Source: an uncultured Hyphomonas sp.
Lineage (GTDB): Bacteria > Pseudomonadota > Alphaproteobacteria > Caulobacterales > Hyphomonadaceae
DNA: 64,000 bases
NCBI RefSeq assembly: GCF_963678195.1
Contig: NZ_OY782759.1
Span: 1,240,001 to 1,304,000 of the forward strand
Direction of reading: 5' to 3'
The stretch's first letter is position 1, and every line of letters starts with the position of its first letter. This document shows, piece by piece, positions 16,968 to 24,710 of the stretch. The position numbers and the translations under genes were made by a program. The notes beneath the pieces were generated by a model. It was not told the origin of the DNA and did no database searches. It saw nothing but the letters and a program-made list of their open reading frames with translations.

Positions 16968-18113
16968 GTGGGTGCATCTAGGCTGAGATTAGCGGATGGA
17001 ATTGTACACATTGATCCGCGGAAAAGGATTGGCAGTTTCTATATTTGCCAGCGTTTCATTACGATTGCGGTCGCGCATGTTGGTGATATCTTGGCCTTTG
17101 ATGCCGGATCCCAAGTCGAGTTGTTACATCGCATAGAAGTTGATGGTGATCACCCGCTTCGCACACTGGGCGACGCTCTGACGTGGCTTGATATGGTCGC
17201 CCCGGATATCGACGTGCTTGAGATTGCTGTTTCGGGGCGGTTTCTTTCCCTTGCTGAAAAAGACGCTCCTGTGGCTGATCGTTATGCGAGATGGGCGGCG
17301 GGACCTAATGAGCCGGTCTGGTGGAATTCTGATATCTATCAGTTTGTGCTTGCGTACTTTCAGAACAGAGCTGAGGAGAAGTGTGTTCCTCAGCCAATTG
17401 TCCGCATATCCACAGACACTAAAAGCGCCGCGACCTGGGAAAGTCACTACGAGTCGATACGTGATACGGCTAATGGGCGCGGACCAATTTTGACCATTCG
17501 TAATTGTTCGTTTTCCGATGTTTCGGACGGGATGGATTCTGGACTGAGTGCGCTGGCCTTGCGTGATTGTGCAACTATGCTGCTGCCAGCAGCTGTGTTT
17601 CGATCGGGTGACTATCGAGGTTGTCGGGACTGGTTTCCAGGCAAGCTCCGTGGCCTGAAGCCGAATGCCCCTCAAGAGGCAACATTCGATCAGTTGACCA
17701 ACGTCGCGGCGGTGGAGAAACGCGCATTCTTTCTAGGCCGAAGCCAAAAGCGAGTTTCTTTCGCTGACATTGTTATGGATGATCGGTCTCCATTTGAGAA
17801 GGATGCATTGATGGCTCCAGCTACCTATGTAGGTATGATGGCACGCTTATTGTTCGAAAGGGTGGACAATATAAAGGCGATTGTACCGCACGGCCAGGTT
17901 GCGACGGGGGATGGGTCGCAAGAGTATCGTGATGCATATCTGGAAACGGCTAGGACGTCATTCGACTATTATGGCAAGTTTGCGCGGTTAGGTCGCTATC
18001 AGCTTGCCAAAAAGGCTCCCCCGGCAGAGGAACTACTTCGGATTCGTAGCCACCCTAATCTGGTCACTGTGGGGGCCCTGTTGAGGGGCGCGAAACGGCT
18101 TGTACCGAGCTGA
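16968..18113 (+). CDS. Hypothetical protein, slot cargo
   Basis: A 381-residue protein I do not recognise, starting at a GTG preceded by GGCGGAGGG. The N-terminal 90 residues alternate short strands and turns (HIDPRKRIGSFYICQ, VAHVGDILAFDAGS, IDVLEIAVSG). The middle is alpha/beta with several Cys/Trp residues, and the C-terminus is basic and helical. There is no signal peptide or membrane segment. It lies in the variable slot between the antirestriction leader and the ATPase operon, where the right element carries unrelated genes. Confidence 0.6.
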   Translation: MGASRLRLADGIVHIDPRKRIGSFYICQRFITIAVAHVGDILAFDAGSQVELLHRIEVDGDHPLRTLGDALTWLDMVAPDIDVLEIAVSGRFLSLAEKDAPVADRYARWAAGPNEPVWWNSDIYQFVLAYFQNRAEEKCVPQPIVRISTDTKSAATWESHYESIRDTANGRGPILTIRNCSFSDVSDGMDSGLSALALRDCATMLLPAAVFRSGDYRGCRDWFPGKLRGLKPNAPQEATFDQLTNVAAVEKRAFFLGRSQKRVSFADIVMDDRSPFEKDALMAPATYVGMMARLLFERVDNIKAIVPHGQVATGDGSQEYRDAYLETARTSFDYYGKFARLGRYQLAKKAPPAEELLRIRSHPNLVTVGALLRGAKRLVPS

Positions 18114-18231
18114 TAGAATGTTGGGCGCCCTTTTTTCGTGAAATTCCCGAGGATTTCTTGGGGAATTTGATGAATCCTACTTGCTCTAACTTGATTAGTT
18201 AATTATTCGAAGTCGCCTAACATGGTAAGAA

Positions 18232-18248
18232 ACAGGAAACTTTCCTGT
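18232..18248. promoter_or_regulatory. Perfect 17-nt palindrome (candidate operator)
   Basis: ACAGGAAA-C-TTTCCTGT is a perfect inverted repeat 40 bases upstream of the gene at 18289, which encodes a protein with ribbon-helix-helix-like segments. It is a plausible operator for autoregulation, or a site for a resident partition or regulatory function. Confidence 0.5.
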
Positions 18249-18288
18249 GGATAAGTTCGGCTGTTAGGTTGTTTTTGCTTGTGATGCG

Positions 18289-18879
18289 ATGCCCCAGAAA
18301 AAGAAGATACTTGGCAGCAATGTTAAATCGAATGAGGTCGCACCCATTGGGGGTGACGGTAACTTTAGTATCAAAGAAAGTTTGACGGCAAATATTCAGC
18401 TAACGGATGAAATTATTGAGGCTGCAAAGTCGGATGGTTTGAGACTTGAGGACTGGGTGGCGCAAAGGATTTCGCGAGTGATGCTTGGGGCTGAAACCTC
18501 AGTCTCATTCAGCAGGGATAGTCGGGCTAACATCTCTGTGGATGTCAGAATGCCAAACAAATACGCTGATAAATTGGGCTCAATAGCAAAGAATAGGAAG
18601 CAAAGGATTCCGTCTTTGGCATCTCGACTTATTGCGGATTTTATCGCTGCGCATGATGATATCGATCCGCAAAACTTGCCATTCTTCGAAACTCCACGAG
18701 CTGGACGTATCCCTGCTAAGTTAAAAGCCGACCAAGAGAAGCTTCGAAATAGTCTGGCCCGCATACAGGTGCGATTGTCGGATGAAGAAGTCGATCTTGC
18801 TGACCAGCTTGCCTTGCAGGTTCACAGGGGGAGGCAGGACTTGCTTGGCTCAATTGTGATCTCCCAGTTGGGTCTCTAA
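18289..18879 (+). CDS. Putative DNA-binding protein with three RHH-like segments
   Basis: A 196-residue protein. Three segments each read as a short strand followed by two helices, the ribbon-helix-helix pattern: TANIQLTDEIIEAA (about residue 35), SVDVRMPNKYADKL (about 84) and ARIQVRLSDEEVDLA (about 157). RHH proteins usually bind DNA as dimers with one unit per chain, so three in one chain would be unusual. No ribosome binding site is clear. A perfect palindrome lies 40 bases upstream. The RHH reading comes from residue pattern only. Confidence 0.5.
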   Translation: MPQKKKILGSNVKSNEVAPIGGDGNFSIKESLTANIQLTDEIIEAAKSDGLRLEDWVAQRISRVMLGAETSVSFSRDSRANISVDVRMPNKYADKLGSIAKNRKQRIPSLASRLIADFIAAHDDIDPQNLPFFETPRAGRIPAKLKADQEKLRNSLARIQVRLSDEEVDLADQLALQVHRGRQDLLGSIVISQLGL

Positions 18880-18948
18880 TCAAATTATTTTAATACACTA
18901 ATTGACTTAGTGGGCTTATGGGCTAATCTCGCTTCAGAACAGCGGGAG

Positions 18949-19227
18949 ATGTCTGTGCATTACCTTCCTGAGCATAGTTCCTACGATTTTGACCGCCTTG
19001 CTGTAAGCGGAAACCCCTACTCACGTGAGTTCGTCCGATTGGCTCGAGCGGGACTCATTCCCAAGCATCCAGCATTTGTGGCGGGTATCAACGCGCGACA
19101 TTACAACAGTGATGGCGAGCCCCCTGTGACTCTGTCAGCTCTGGATAAGCTGATTTGGCGTAGTGGTTACTTCCGAGAATGCAGACTACGGATCGAGAAA
19201 ATTCCACCAGAGAACGGGAGGGGCTGA
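18949..19227 (+). CDS. Small hypothetical protein
   Basis: A 92-residue frame (GTG 18910 would give 105). ATG 18949 is preferred because the sequence from MSVHYLPEH onward reads like a folded protein, but neither start has a well-spaced ribosome binding site. It has no recognised motif. It is 70 bases after the RHH-like gene and may be in the same transcript. It ends just before a strong hairpin. Confidence 0.4.
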   Translation: MSVHYLPEHSSYDFDRLAVSGNPYSREFVRLARAGLIPKHPAFVAGINARHYNSDGEPPVTLSALDKLIWRSGYFRECRLRIEKIPPENGRG

Positions 19228-19238
19228 TTTATTGAGAA

Positions 19239-19284
19239 GACGCACCCCGGAGTAGGTTTGAAAGCTCAAACTCCAGGATGCGTC
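19239..19284 (+). terminator. Long imperfect hairpin at the edge of the variable slot
   Basis: GACGCA at 19239 pairs with TGCGTC at 19279, and GTTTGA pairs with TCAAAC inside it around a short AAGC loop, giving a hairpin of about 46 bases with one bulged region. No T-run follows, so it is not a standard intrinsic terminator. It could end the slot transcript or be a recombination landmark. Confidence 0.35.
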
Positions 19285-19322
19285 TATCCGCAACATCCAA
19301 ATGTAAACGGAGTTTATTTTCT

Positions 19323-19406
19323 ATGACAATCCAGAGTTTTGGCAACCCATCGTGGATGGGAACAGGGAAGGTGCGCCGTGATATTGACCCTCGGTGGCGT
19401 CAATGA
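19323..19406 (+). CDS. 27-residue leader peptide of the ATPase operon, copy 1
   Basis: A small frame reading MTIQSFGNPSWMGTGKVRR and ending RWRQ. Its TGA overlaps the ATG of the next gene (ATGA). The right element has the same frame at 50250-50333 with the same length, start, stop overlap and core (WxGTGKVRR), although 8 residues differ. Conserved sequence begins almost exactly at its ATG. It may be a leader that couples translation to the next gene, or a genuine basic small protein. Confidence 0.55.
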   Translation: MTIQSFGNPSWMGTGKVRRDIDPRWRQ

Positions 19407-19762
19407 CTGCTCCCGTGATACTCGTCTTCACGTCTGTGGCGTTCTGGTGCGGTTCTTCACTGCTGTTGAAGCGCTATGCCGATGTCGGCGGGCTGTGGTT
19501 CCTGCTCGCCGGGCTTGCTCTGACGCTGGCGGGCGAAGCTGCCTACGTCTTCGTCCTGCGTCGCGGTCTGATCCAGGCGCAAGCGCTGGTTACGGTCGCT
19601 GAACTGATCCTCATTCTGGCCATCAGCATCTTCGTGCTCCGCGAGTCTCTCACGCCTTGGCGTTCAGTTGGGCTGGTGGCGTGCTTGATCGCGCTGGCCG
19701 CTTTCTCCCTCGATCCCTCCGACACTCATCAACAATTTCAACAGGAGAACTCCGATGGCTGA
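19403..19762 (+). CDS. Small four-helix membrane protein, SMR/EamA-like
   Basis: A 119-residue protein with about four hydrophobic helices (VILVFTSVAFWCGSSLLLKRY, WFLLAGLALTLAGEAAYVFVL, ALVTVAELILILAISIFVL, VGLVACLIALAAF), the layout of small multidrug resistance or EamA-half transporters. Its stop lies 8 bases inside the next gene. First in an operon with a VirD4-like ATPase, it may be a membrane component of that system rather than a drug exporter. The transporter family is inferred from topology and the loop RESLTPWRSVG, which recalls EamA proteins. Confidence 0.6.
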   Translation: MTAPVILVFTSVAFWCGSSLLLKRYADVGGLWFLLAGLALTLAGEAAYVFVLRRGLIQAQALVTVAELILILAISIFVLRESLTPWRSVGLVACLIALAAFSLDPSDTHQQFQQENSDG

Positions 19763-21050
19763 AGATATGCTCTCTGGTCCGACCTCCGGCCCGAAATTGT
19801 CCCACAAAATCGCCGCGCAATACCGCGAGATTCTGGACGGGAGGGCGGAAATCAAAGCAAAGGTTTCTGCGGTCCCCAACGATATTTCTGAGGCTGAAAA
19901 TGCCGATGACCTTGTTCAGCAAGCAACGATTGTTGCAGACAATATTGGCCTTGTTGCGACAACAGCAGAAGCTGAACTTAAGGCTGCAAGCAGCCAGCAA
20001 GCGCGAAGCGTAACCTCTTTGCGCCGTCACATTTTCGCGCACGGGATCACAAGGGCGTGCAGCACGCCGGACCCGATCAAAACACTTCAGGTGATGCTGG
20101 GCTTTGTGCTGGTGGAAGCGATTGCGGCCGGCGCCATGTTCATTTCTGAAGGCCGGATGGGACCGATTGAAGGGCTGATGATGGGGATGGCCACGGCGAC
20201 CACCACAGTCAGTGTCATGTTTACCAGCGGCTTCTTTTTCGCCCGCCGGATTACTTACAAGCTCAATAGTCCGGAACCGTCCCCACAAGATGTGTGGGTG
20301 CGGGCTGGGGGCTTGTTTGGCACGCTTTGCGGAATAGCAATTGCCGCCGTCCTGCTTTTTGCAGCAGCCCGAACCCGCATTCTTGGTTCTCACGAGCATG
20401 TCTTTGATTTCAGCCAGGTGGGGCTGGCCGACACTTTCTCTGATGCGGTCTCACTGCTCATCATGGCCTTTGGCATGGTCGGCGGGATCGTTGCCTTCTG
20501 GGAAGGGATCACCGGGATATTCGATCCCATCATCGGCTATAGCCAAGCTTGGAACGCGGCCACATCAACCACGGCGCAGCGGGCGGAAGATATTTGTTTC
20601 GATGCGCAAGATAACGTGGATGCTCAGGCCGAGGACATTCTTGAAGCGCTGGAGCGGTCACGGACCGAGGCCAAAGACAATGCCAGAGAGCATGAGAATG
20701 CTTGCCGTGAGCTTGGTGCGGAGATTGAGCGGCACAATGCCAACGTTGAGGCCACAATCTGTGAACTGCGAGCCGACCTCGAACAGGCCGCCACACGCCG
20801 CGAGGAAATCACCAAGCGTCCGCACCAAGCAGCGCTTTTCGATGAAGCATCATTCGAAGCGCTGAAAATTGCACCAGACAGTGTGCCGGAACTCTTTCGC
20901 GCACAACAACCGACCGATCAGGCCACACGCCTTCAACAGGCTGCAGGGTACGTGCGCCAAGCGCAAAGTCAGGCGCACTCGACCATCAACTCAGCCTATT
21001 CGCAGTTCCTGTCCAATGGGCCGGACATTGATGTCTTCAACGACGAATAA
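19755..21050 (+). CDS. Four-TM membrane protein with C-terminal coiled coil
   Basis: A 431-residue protein starting at ATG 19755 after AGGAGA. The order is: soluble N-terminal region (about 1-100, the most variable part between the two elements), two paired membrane helices (about 108-165), two more (about 180-205 and 225-250), then a long acidic coiled coil (about 270-365) and a helical tail. The transmembrane block is nearly identical in both elements. I do not recognise a family. Between a membrane protein and a vWA-like exported protein, upstream of a VirD4-like ATPase, it may be the scaffold of an envelope complex. Confidence 0.65.
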   Translation: MAEDMLSGPTSGPKLSHKIAAQYREILDGRAEIKAKVSAVPNDISEAENADDLVQQATIVADNIGLVATTAEAELKAASSQQARSVTSLRRHIFAHGITRACSTPDPIKTLQVMLGFVLVEAIAAGAMFISEGRMGPIEGLMMGMATATTTVSVMFTSGFFFARRITYKLNSPEPSPQDVWVRAGGLFGTLCGIAIAAVLLFAAARTRILGSHEHVFDFSQVGLADTFSDAVSLLIMAFGMVGGIVAFWEGITGIFDPIIGYSQAWNAATSTTAQRAEDICFDAQDNVDAQAEDILEALERSRTEAKDNAREHENACRELGAEIERHNANVEATICELRADLEQAATRREEITKRPHQAALFDEASFEALKIAPDSVPELFRAQQPTDQATRLQQAAGYVRQAQSQAHSTINSAYSQFLSNGPDIDVFNDE

Positions 21051-21068
21051 ACCACGAGGAACGCACAA

Positions 21069-21956
21069 ATGACACGCGGAACCAGACAGTCTAATCGCTC
21101 CAGAAGGAACAACGGCTCAACGGGTATGAAGCGGCTTTTATCGACGCTTGCTGCCGTGGCGGTTGTCGTTTGCGGTGCGGGCATCGCGATATCCAAAGCC
21201 GGGAGCGGTCCCCAGCAGTCGGACAACTATTGCTGGGACACGCAAGGCGCGTATCAGAAGCGGGAGCTGATTTACATCGACAACAGTCCGTCTCCCTATC
21301 TTACACCGCGTCAGAAACGCGACGTGCTGACGCTGATCCAGGAACGCTGGGACGCAGCTGAGCCGAATACGCAGTTTGCGATATTCAACTCGGGTAATCT
21401 GACCGGCGGGTCTGTTGCCAAACCTGCGCTGTCAATCTGCAAGCCCGCGCGTACCCCGGAGGAACAACGCACCATTGGAGCACCTGCGAAAACGGCGGCA
21501 ATGCTCCGCCGGGAATTGGAGGACGCAAGTGAGCGGTTCAAGCATGAGCTTACCACGCTCATGGAGGCGACGCTCAGCGTAGACGCAGCAGCAGGAGACA
21601 GTCCTATCCTTGAGCAAATCCGCTCCCTGACTTTTTATCCGGGGTTTCGCGGAGAGCTGAGCCCGCTCACCATTGTCACGGATGGTATTCAAAACTCCAA
21701 ACTGGCCCGATTTTGCGTTGTGAAGGGGGATTTGCCGAGCTTTGAAGTGTTTGCAAAGCGTCCCGCTTACCAAGCCTATGCCCCAAAGAATTTCGACGGG
21801 GCGCAGGTAACGTTTGCCCTCTGGGAATGGGGTGCAAAACCCGGTGAATTCTGCACGGCAGAAGAAATCCAAGCATTCTGGAAGGACTATGCCGAAGGGA
21901 ACGGTTCGGCAAAGCCTGCCTTGGTGCGGCACATGCGGGCATGGGCGGGCGAATGA
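21069..21956 (+). CDS. Membrane-anchored vWA-like protein
   Basis: A 295-residue protein with a basic N-terminus and one hydrophobic helix (about residues 20-40), so probably anchored with its body in the periplasm. The body starts with LIYIDNSPSPY, which fits the DxSxS metal-site motif of von Willebrand factor A domains. Further on, SPLTIVTDGIQNS supplies a likely third metal-site loop. vWA domains bind protein partners through a metal ion. The gene lies between the four-helix protein and the VirD4-like ATPase, overlapping the latter by four bases (ATGA). The vWA call is from motifs only. Confidence 0.6.
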   Translation: MTRGTRQSNRSRRNNGSTGMKRLLSTLAAVAVVVCGAGIAISKAGSGPQQSDNYCWDTQGAYQKRELIYIDNSPSPYLTPRQKRDVLTLIQERWDAAEPNTQFAIFNSGNLTGGSVAKPALSICKPARTPEEQRTIGAPAKTAAMLRRELEDASERFKHELTTLMEATLSVDAAAGDSPILEQIRSLTFYPGFRGELSPLTIVTDGIQNSKLARFCVVKGDLPSFEVFAKRPAYQAYAPKNFDGAQVTFALWEWGAKPGEFCTAEEIQAFWKDYAEGNGSAKPALVRHMRAWAGE

Positions 21957-23581
21957 GCGCGCGCCGTGGCCTTCAAGGGGTAATCCCTAACGGTGCTGTC
22001 GCCGCGCTGTGCGCCTGTGGGTGGCAAGCGTGGAACGGCTCAAATCTCCAGCTTGCCGCCTATGGCAGCGCTGCGGTTGGGGCGGTCGCAGGACTGAACG
22101 CTCTGGCAGCCCTAACCAATAACGCACATGACCTGAATAACATTATGCGCAGCACACGGACGCATACGAGTCACGGCGGCGCAGCGTCATTCATGACCAT
22201 TAAGGAAGCCGAAAAGGCAGGCCTGTGCACGGGTGAAGGCGTCATACTCGGCACCAAGGATGGCAAGCTGCTTACGGATAAGAAGAGCGTGCATGCCGTA
22301 TGTTTCTCGCCGAGCGGCATGGGCAAAACGATCAAATCAGTTGTACCGAACGCTGCCCGGTGCATGGAATCCGGCGATTGGGACATTGTCATCACTGTCG
22401 ATCCCAAGCCCGAGCTGTGTGTGATGCTCAAGGGCTTATGCGATAAACGCAAATATCAATTCTATAACATCAATACTTCGGGCCGTTATGAGGAACTGGT
22501 CGGCCCAAGCGCGCGGTTCAATCAATGTGAGTTGATTATCCGTCATGCCGCACAAGGGCGCAGAGGGTTGCTGGAGACCTGCACCAGCCTCAATGCCCAA
22601 CTCATCAAAATCGACCGTAAGGGCGAAGATAAGAACATTTGGTGGAAGCGCGGCGGCGGCACACGGATCACTCTGCCGCAGGCTTACTTTGCAGTTACCG
22701 ACCCAAGCCGCTGCAATTACCCTGACATTCTGGCGGTGCTGGAAGACCCGCTCGCATTCGAAGCACTGCTTGACGAGATCGCCGCGCGTGAAGATCTTTT
22801 GCAGGGCGATCTTGCGCGGATGGCGCGCTCAATCATTGCCCTGAGCGTTGCCGATCCCAAGAACCATGCGACCATGATCGATGAAGCCATCACGGCCCTG
22901 CAGATGTTCCGCCAGTCGGGGGCCATTGCGCCTGTGTGCAACGATACGAACATCGATTTCTCGCAGCCCGCGATGATCGTGCTGTCGACAGACATGAACC
23001 GCGTGGAAACCCAGCGGCAACTGACAGGGCTGAACATACTCTCCATCATGAGACTGGTCGCCGATATGGACCGACCCCTGCGCGTGAAGGTGATCTATGA
23101 TGAAGCTGCTTTTGCGCCCATGGACAACCTCAATGACATGCTGGTGATCGCACGCGGTGCGGGTGTGTCGTTTGAGCTGTATTACCAATCAGAAGCCGAT
23201 GCCCGGCGCGTTCTGGGAGATGAAGGCTTCCGTTCGATGATGGCCAATTGTGAGCGCAAAGTCTGGTTCGGACTGACCGATGGCGCTGAGGAGCTTTCGA
23301 AGACTCTTGGTGAGGTCTCCACGCTCAAAGAGTCCTGGCGCAGCGATGGCAATAACGGCATGGGCGTTAATCGTTCGCACGAGCGCGAGCGGCTTATGCC
23401 GGCGCATGAAATTCGTCAGTTGGAAACCGGGATGGGCATGGCCCAGATCGGCAATCTCAAGCCTGTCCTGTTCCGAACACTGAGCTATGCCGAAATCGAT
23501 CCCTATAAAAGAGAGATCAGGCATTCGCCGCTCGAAAAAGGGCCTCTTAAACTCAAGACGCGCGTGTGGCTGAAAAAATGA
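21953..23581 (+). CDS. VirD4/TraG-type coupling ATPase
   Basis: A 542-residue P-loop ATPase of the type IV coupling protein kind. An N-terminal hydrophobic region (about 5-50) anchors it. Walker A reads SPSGMGKT and Walker B is VKVIYDEAAFAPM. The conserved stretch WDIVITVDPKPEL precedes the first lobe, and an all-alpha-like insertion lies in the middle. Coupling proteins deliver relaxase-DNA complexes to a transfer channel. The start ATG 21953 overlaps the previous stop; an ATG 12 bases upstream is also in frame. Compared with the right copy, differences cluster around Walker A, where the first residue is Ser rather than Ala. No mating-pair genes are nearby. Confidence 0.8.
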   Translation: MSARRGLQGVIPNGAVAALCACGWQAWNGSNLQLAAYGSAAVGAVAGLNALAALTNNAHDLNNIMRSTRTHTSHGGAASFMTIKEAEKAGLCTGEGVILGTKDGKLLTDKKSVHAVCFSPSGMGKTIKSVVPNAARCMESGDWDIVITVDPKPELCVMLKGLCDKRKYQFYNINTSGRYEELVGPSARFNQCELIIRHAAQGRRGLLETCTSLNAQLIKIDRKGEDKNIWWKRGGGTRITLPQAYFAVTDPSRCNYPDILAVLEDPLAFEALLDEIAAREDLLQGDLARMARSIIALSVADPKNHATMIDEAITALQMFRQSGAIAPVCNDTNIDFSQPAMIVLSTDMNRVETQRQLTGLNILSIMRLVADMDRPLRVKVIYDEAAFAPMDNLNDMLVIARGAGVSFELYYQSEADARRVLGDEGFRSMMANCERKVWFGLTDGAEELSKTLGEVSTLKESWRSDGNNGMGVNRSHERERLMPAHEIRQLETGMGMAQIGNLKPVLFRTLSYAEIDPYKREIRHSPLEKGPLKLKTRVWLKK

Positions 23582-23895
23582 AGGTGGCAAAGGTCAGGAG
23601 AGACAAGAAGGCGCGCTTGGCCGAGGGGCGCGATGACGGCCCAAAAGGCTGGCTATCGGTTATCTGGTATTTGAGACCAAGAAAGCCCGTAATCCTGTTG
23701 GCGGCGGCTTTTGGGTATGTGCTGATTGCGGGCTGGCCGTCTGTGCTCTGGGAATATGAATACCGCGATGTCTACGGCCAGAAATACATGGTCGCATGCC
23801 GCTACTGGAATCCCGGCGACGGTCTGCATTGGCAGGCTGCGCGGCGGGACAAATGCCCATTCATCATAGGAGGCCGCAATGCCGACCAAGACTGA
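23578..23895 (+). CDS. Small single-TM protein of the ATPase operon
   Basis: A 105-residue protein starting at ATG 23578, which overlaps the ATPase stop (ATGA). It has a very basic N-terminus (KVAKVRRDKKARL), one hydrophobic helix (about 35-55) and a C-terminal part with two cysteines and many aromatic residues, probably periplasmic. No family is recognised. It is almost identical in the right element. Its position makes it a likely partner of the ATPase. Confidence 0.65.
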   Translation: MKVAKVRRDKKARLAEGRDDGPKGWLSVIWYLRPRKPVILLAAAFGYVLIAGWPSVLWEYEYRDVYGQKYMVACRYWNPGDGLHWQAARRDKCPFIIGGRNADQD

Positions 23896-24286
23896 CCCGA
23901 TGGTGGTGAATGTCCACTATGGCGATCCGAACGCTGAAACCGGAGAGATCGGTGGGGACTTCATCGGGGAAAGGCTCAAGGGGTATAGCTTTATCATTGA
24001 CCGGGGTGTCGGCGTCGATACCCGAAAAGGTGTAGCGGCGGGGCGCGAGGCGTTTGAGAGCATGTCGGTGCTCTATCACGGCTGCCTAGTTGCCCAGACA
24101 AAGCGTGGTGCCGAGGGTGGTGGTCTGAAAGTGCCGCCAGCCACCACACAGCATTGGGCCGCCCTTGGCGCTCTTGAGCGCGCAGTGGTCCATGAAGCGC
24201 CAAGCACGCAGAAAGGAAGCTCCACATCTGTGCGCGATCATTTTGCGCAGAAGGTCCGGCCACTGGATCGGGGGCAAGAGCGATGA
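23879..24286 (+). CDS. Conserved hypothetical protein of the ATPase operon
   Basis: A 135-residue soluble protein with a strong AGGAGG site before ATG 23879, overlapping the previous gene by 17 bases. The N-terminal half is beta-rich (VVNVHYGDPNAETGEIGG, then GYSFIIDRGVGVDTRKGV); the C-terminal half is helical and ends in a basic tail. I do not recognise it. It is kept nearly unchanged in both elements. Confidence 0.65.
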   Translation: MPTKTDPMVVNVHYGDPNAETGEIGGDFIGERLKGYSFIIDRGVGVDTRKGVAAGREAFESMSVLYHGCLVAQTKRGAEGGGLKVPPATTQHWAALGALERAVVHEAPSTQKGSSTSVRDHFAQKVRPLDRGQER

Positions 24287-24513
24287 AGCGCCAAGACCAG
24301 GAGCGTGCCCAGCGTGAGGCGGCCATCGCTCGTGCTCGGCAAGGGCCGGACTATTCCCGGCTCGAAGGGGAGATCGCCCGCAACAGATCGGAGTTGCAAA
24401 GACGCCTTGAGGTGCGCGCGGCGTTCCTCGCGCAGGATCGTGCAGGCCACTACGCAATGGCCGAGTATTTTCAAGCGGTCTACGGGCATGTCCCGCCATA
24501 CCGCGAACGATAG
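24283..24513 (+). CDS. Small helical protein ending the ATPase operon
   Basis: A 76-residue, strongly charged and largely helical protein (many Arg/Glu/Ala), overlapping the previous gene by four bases (ATGA). No recognised family. The next 197 bases hold a tiny frame with a good ribosome binding site (start 24549, 12 codons) and the SOS-type promoter. Confidence 0.6.
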   Translation: MKRQDQERAQREAAIARARQGPDYSRLEGEIARNRSELQRRLEVRAAFLAQDRAGHYAMAEYFQAVYGHVPPYRER

Positions 24514-24583
24514 GTGATCAACGGGTTTTGAAGAAGGAGACGCATTTGATGAATAGTCCGCTCAAGCTCAGGCGAAAAAGATC

Positions 24584-24624
24584 TTGATACAGATTAAATA
24601 TTGCTGTATGTTCTTTTTTTGTTC
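24584..24624 (+). promoter_or_regulatory. Promoter overlapped by a LexA box, recombinase operon copy 1
   Basis: TTGATA (24584-24589), a 17-nt spacer and TATGTT (24607-24612) form a sigma-70-type promoter. Over the -10 and start region lies GTTC-N7-GTTC (24610-24624), the direct-repeat LexA box of alphaproteobacteria. The right copy (55512-55552) keeps both GTTC halves and the 7-nt spacing while spacer bases differ. A TACAG/CTGTA inverted repeat sits in the promoter spacer and may bind another regulator. I infer SOS induction of the recombinase operon. Confidence 0.75.
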
Positions 24625-24710
24625 TTAGGGGCGGAGATGTTCTCCGAGCCGAGCGAAAAGAGGAAAGGACGAGAATGAACGCAACACTGTAGAGAAAAGG
24701 AACAAGAGTC

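Noticed and set aside
18116-18140. Terminator at GGGCGCCC followed by TTTTTT
   Set aside because: The palindrome leaves no room for a loop, so a stable terminator hairpin is not supported.
19239-19284. Integron attC site
   Set aside because: The hairpin lacks the conserved RYYYAAC and GTTRRRY ends, and there is no integron integrase.
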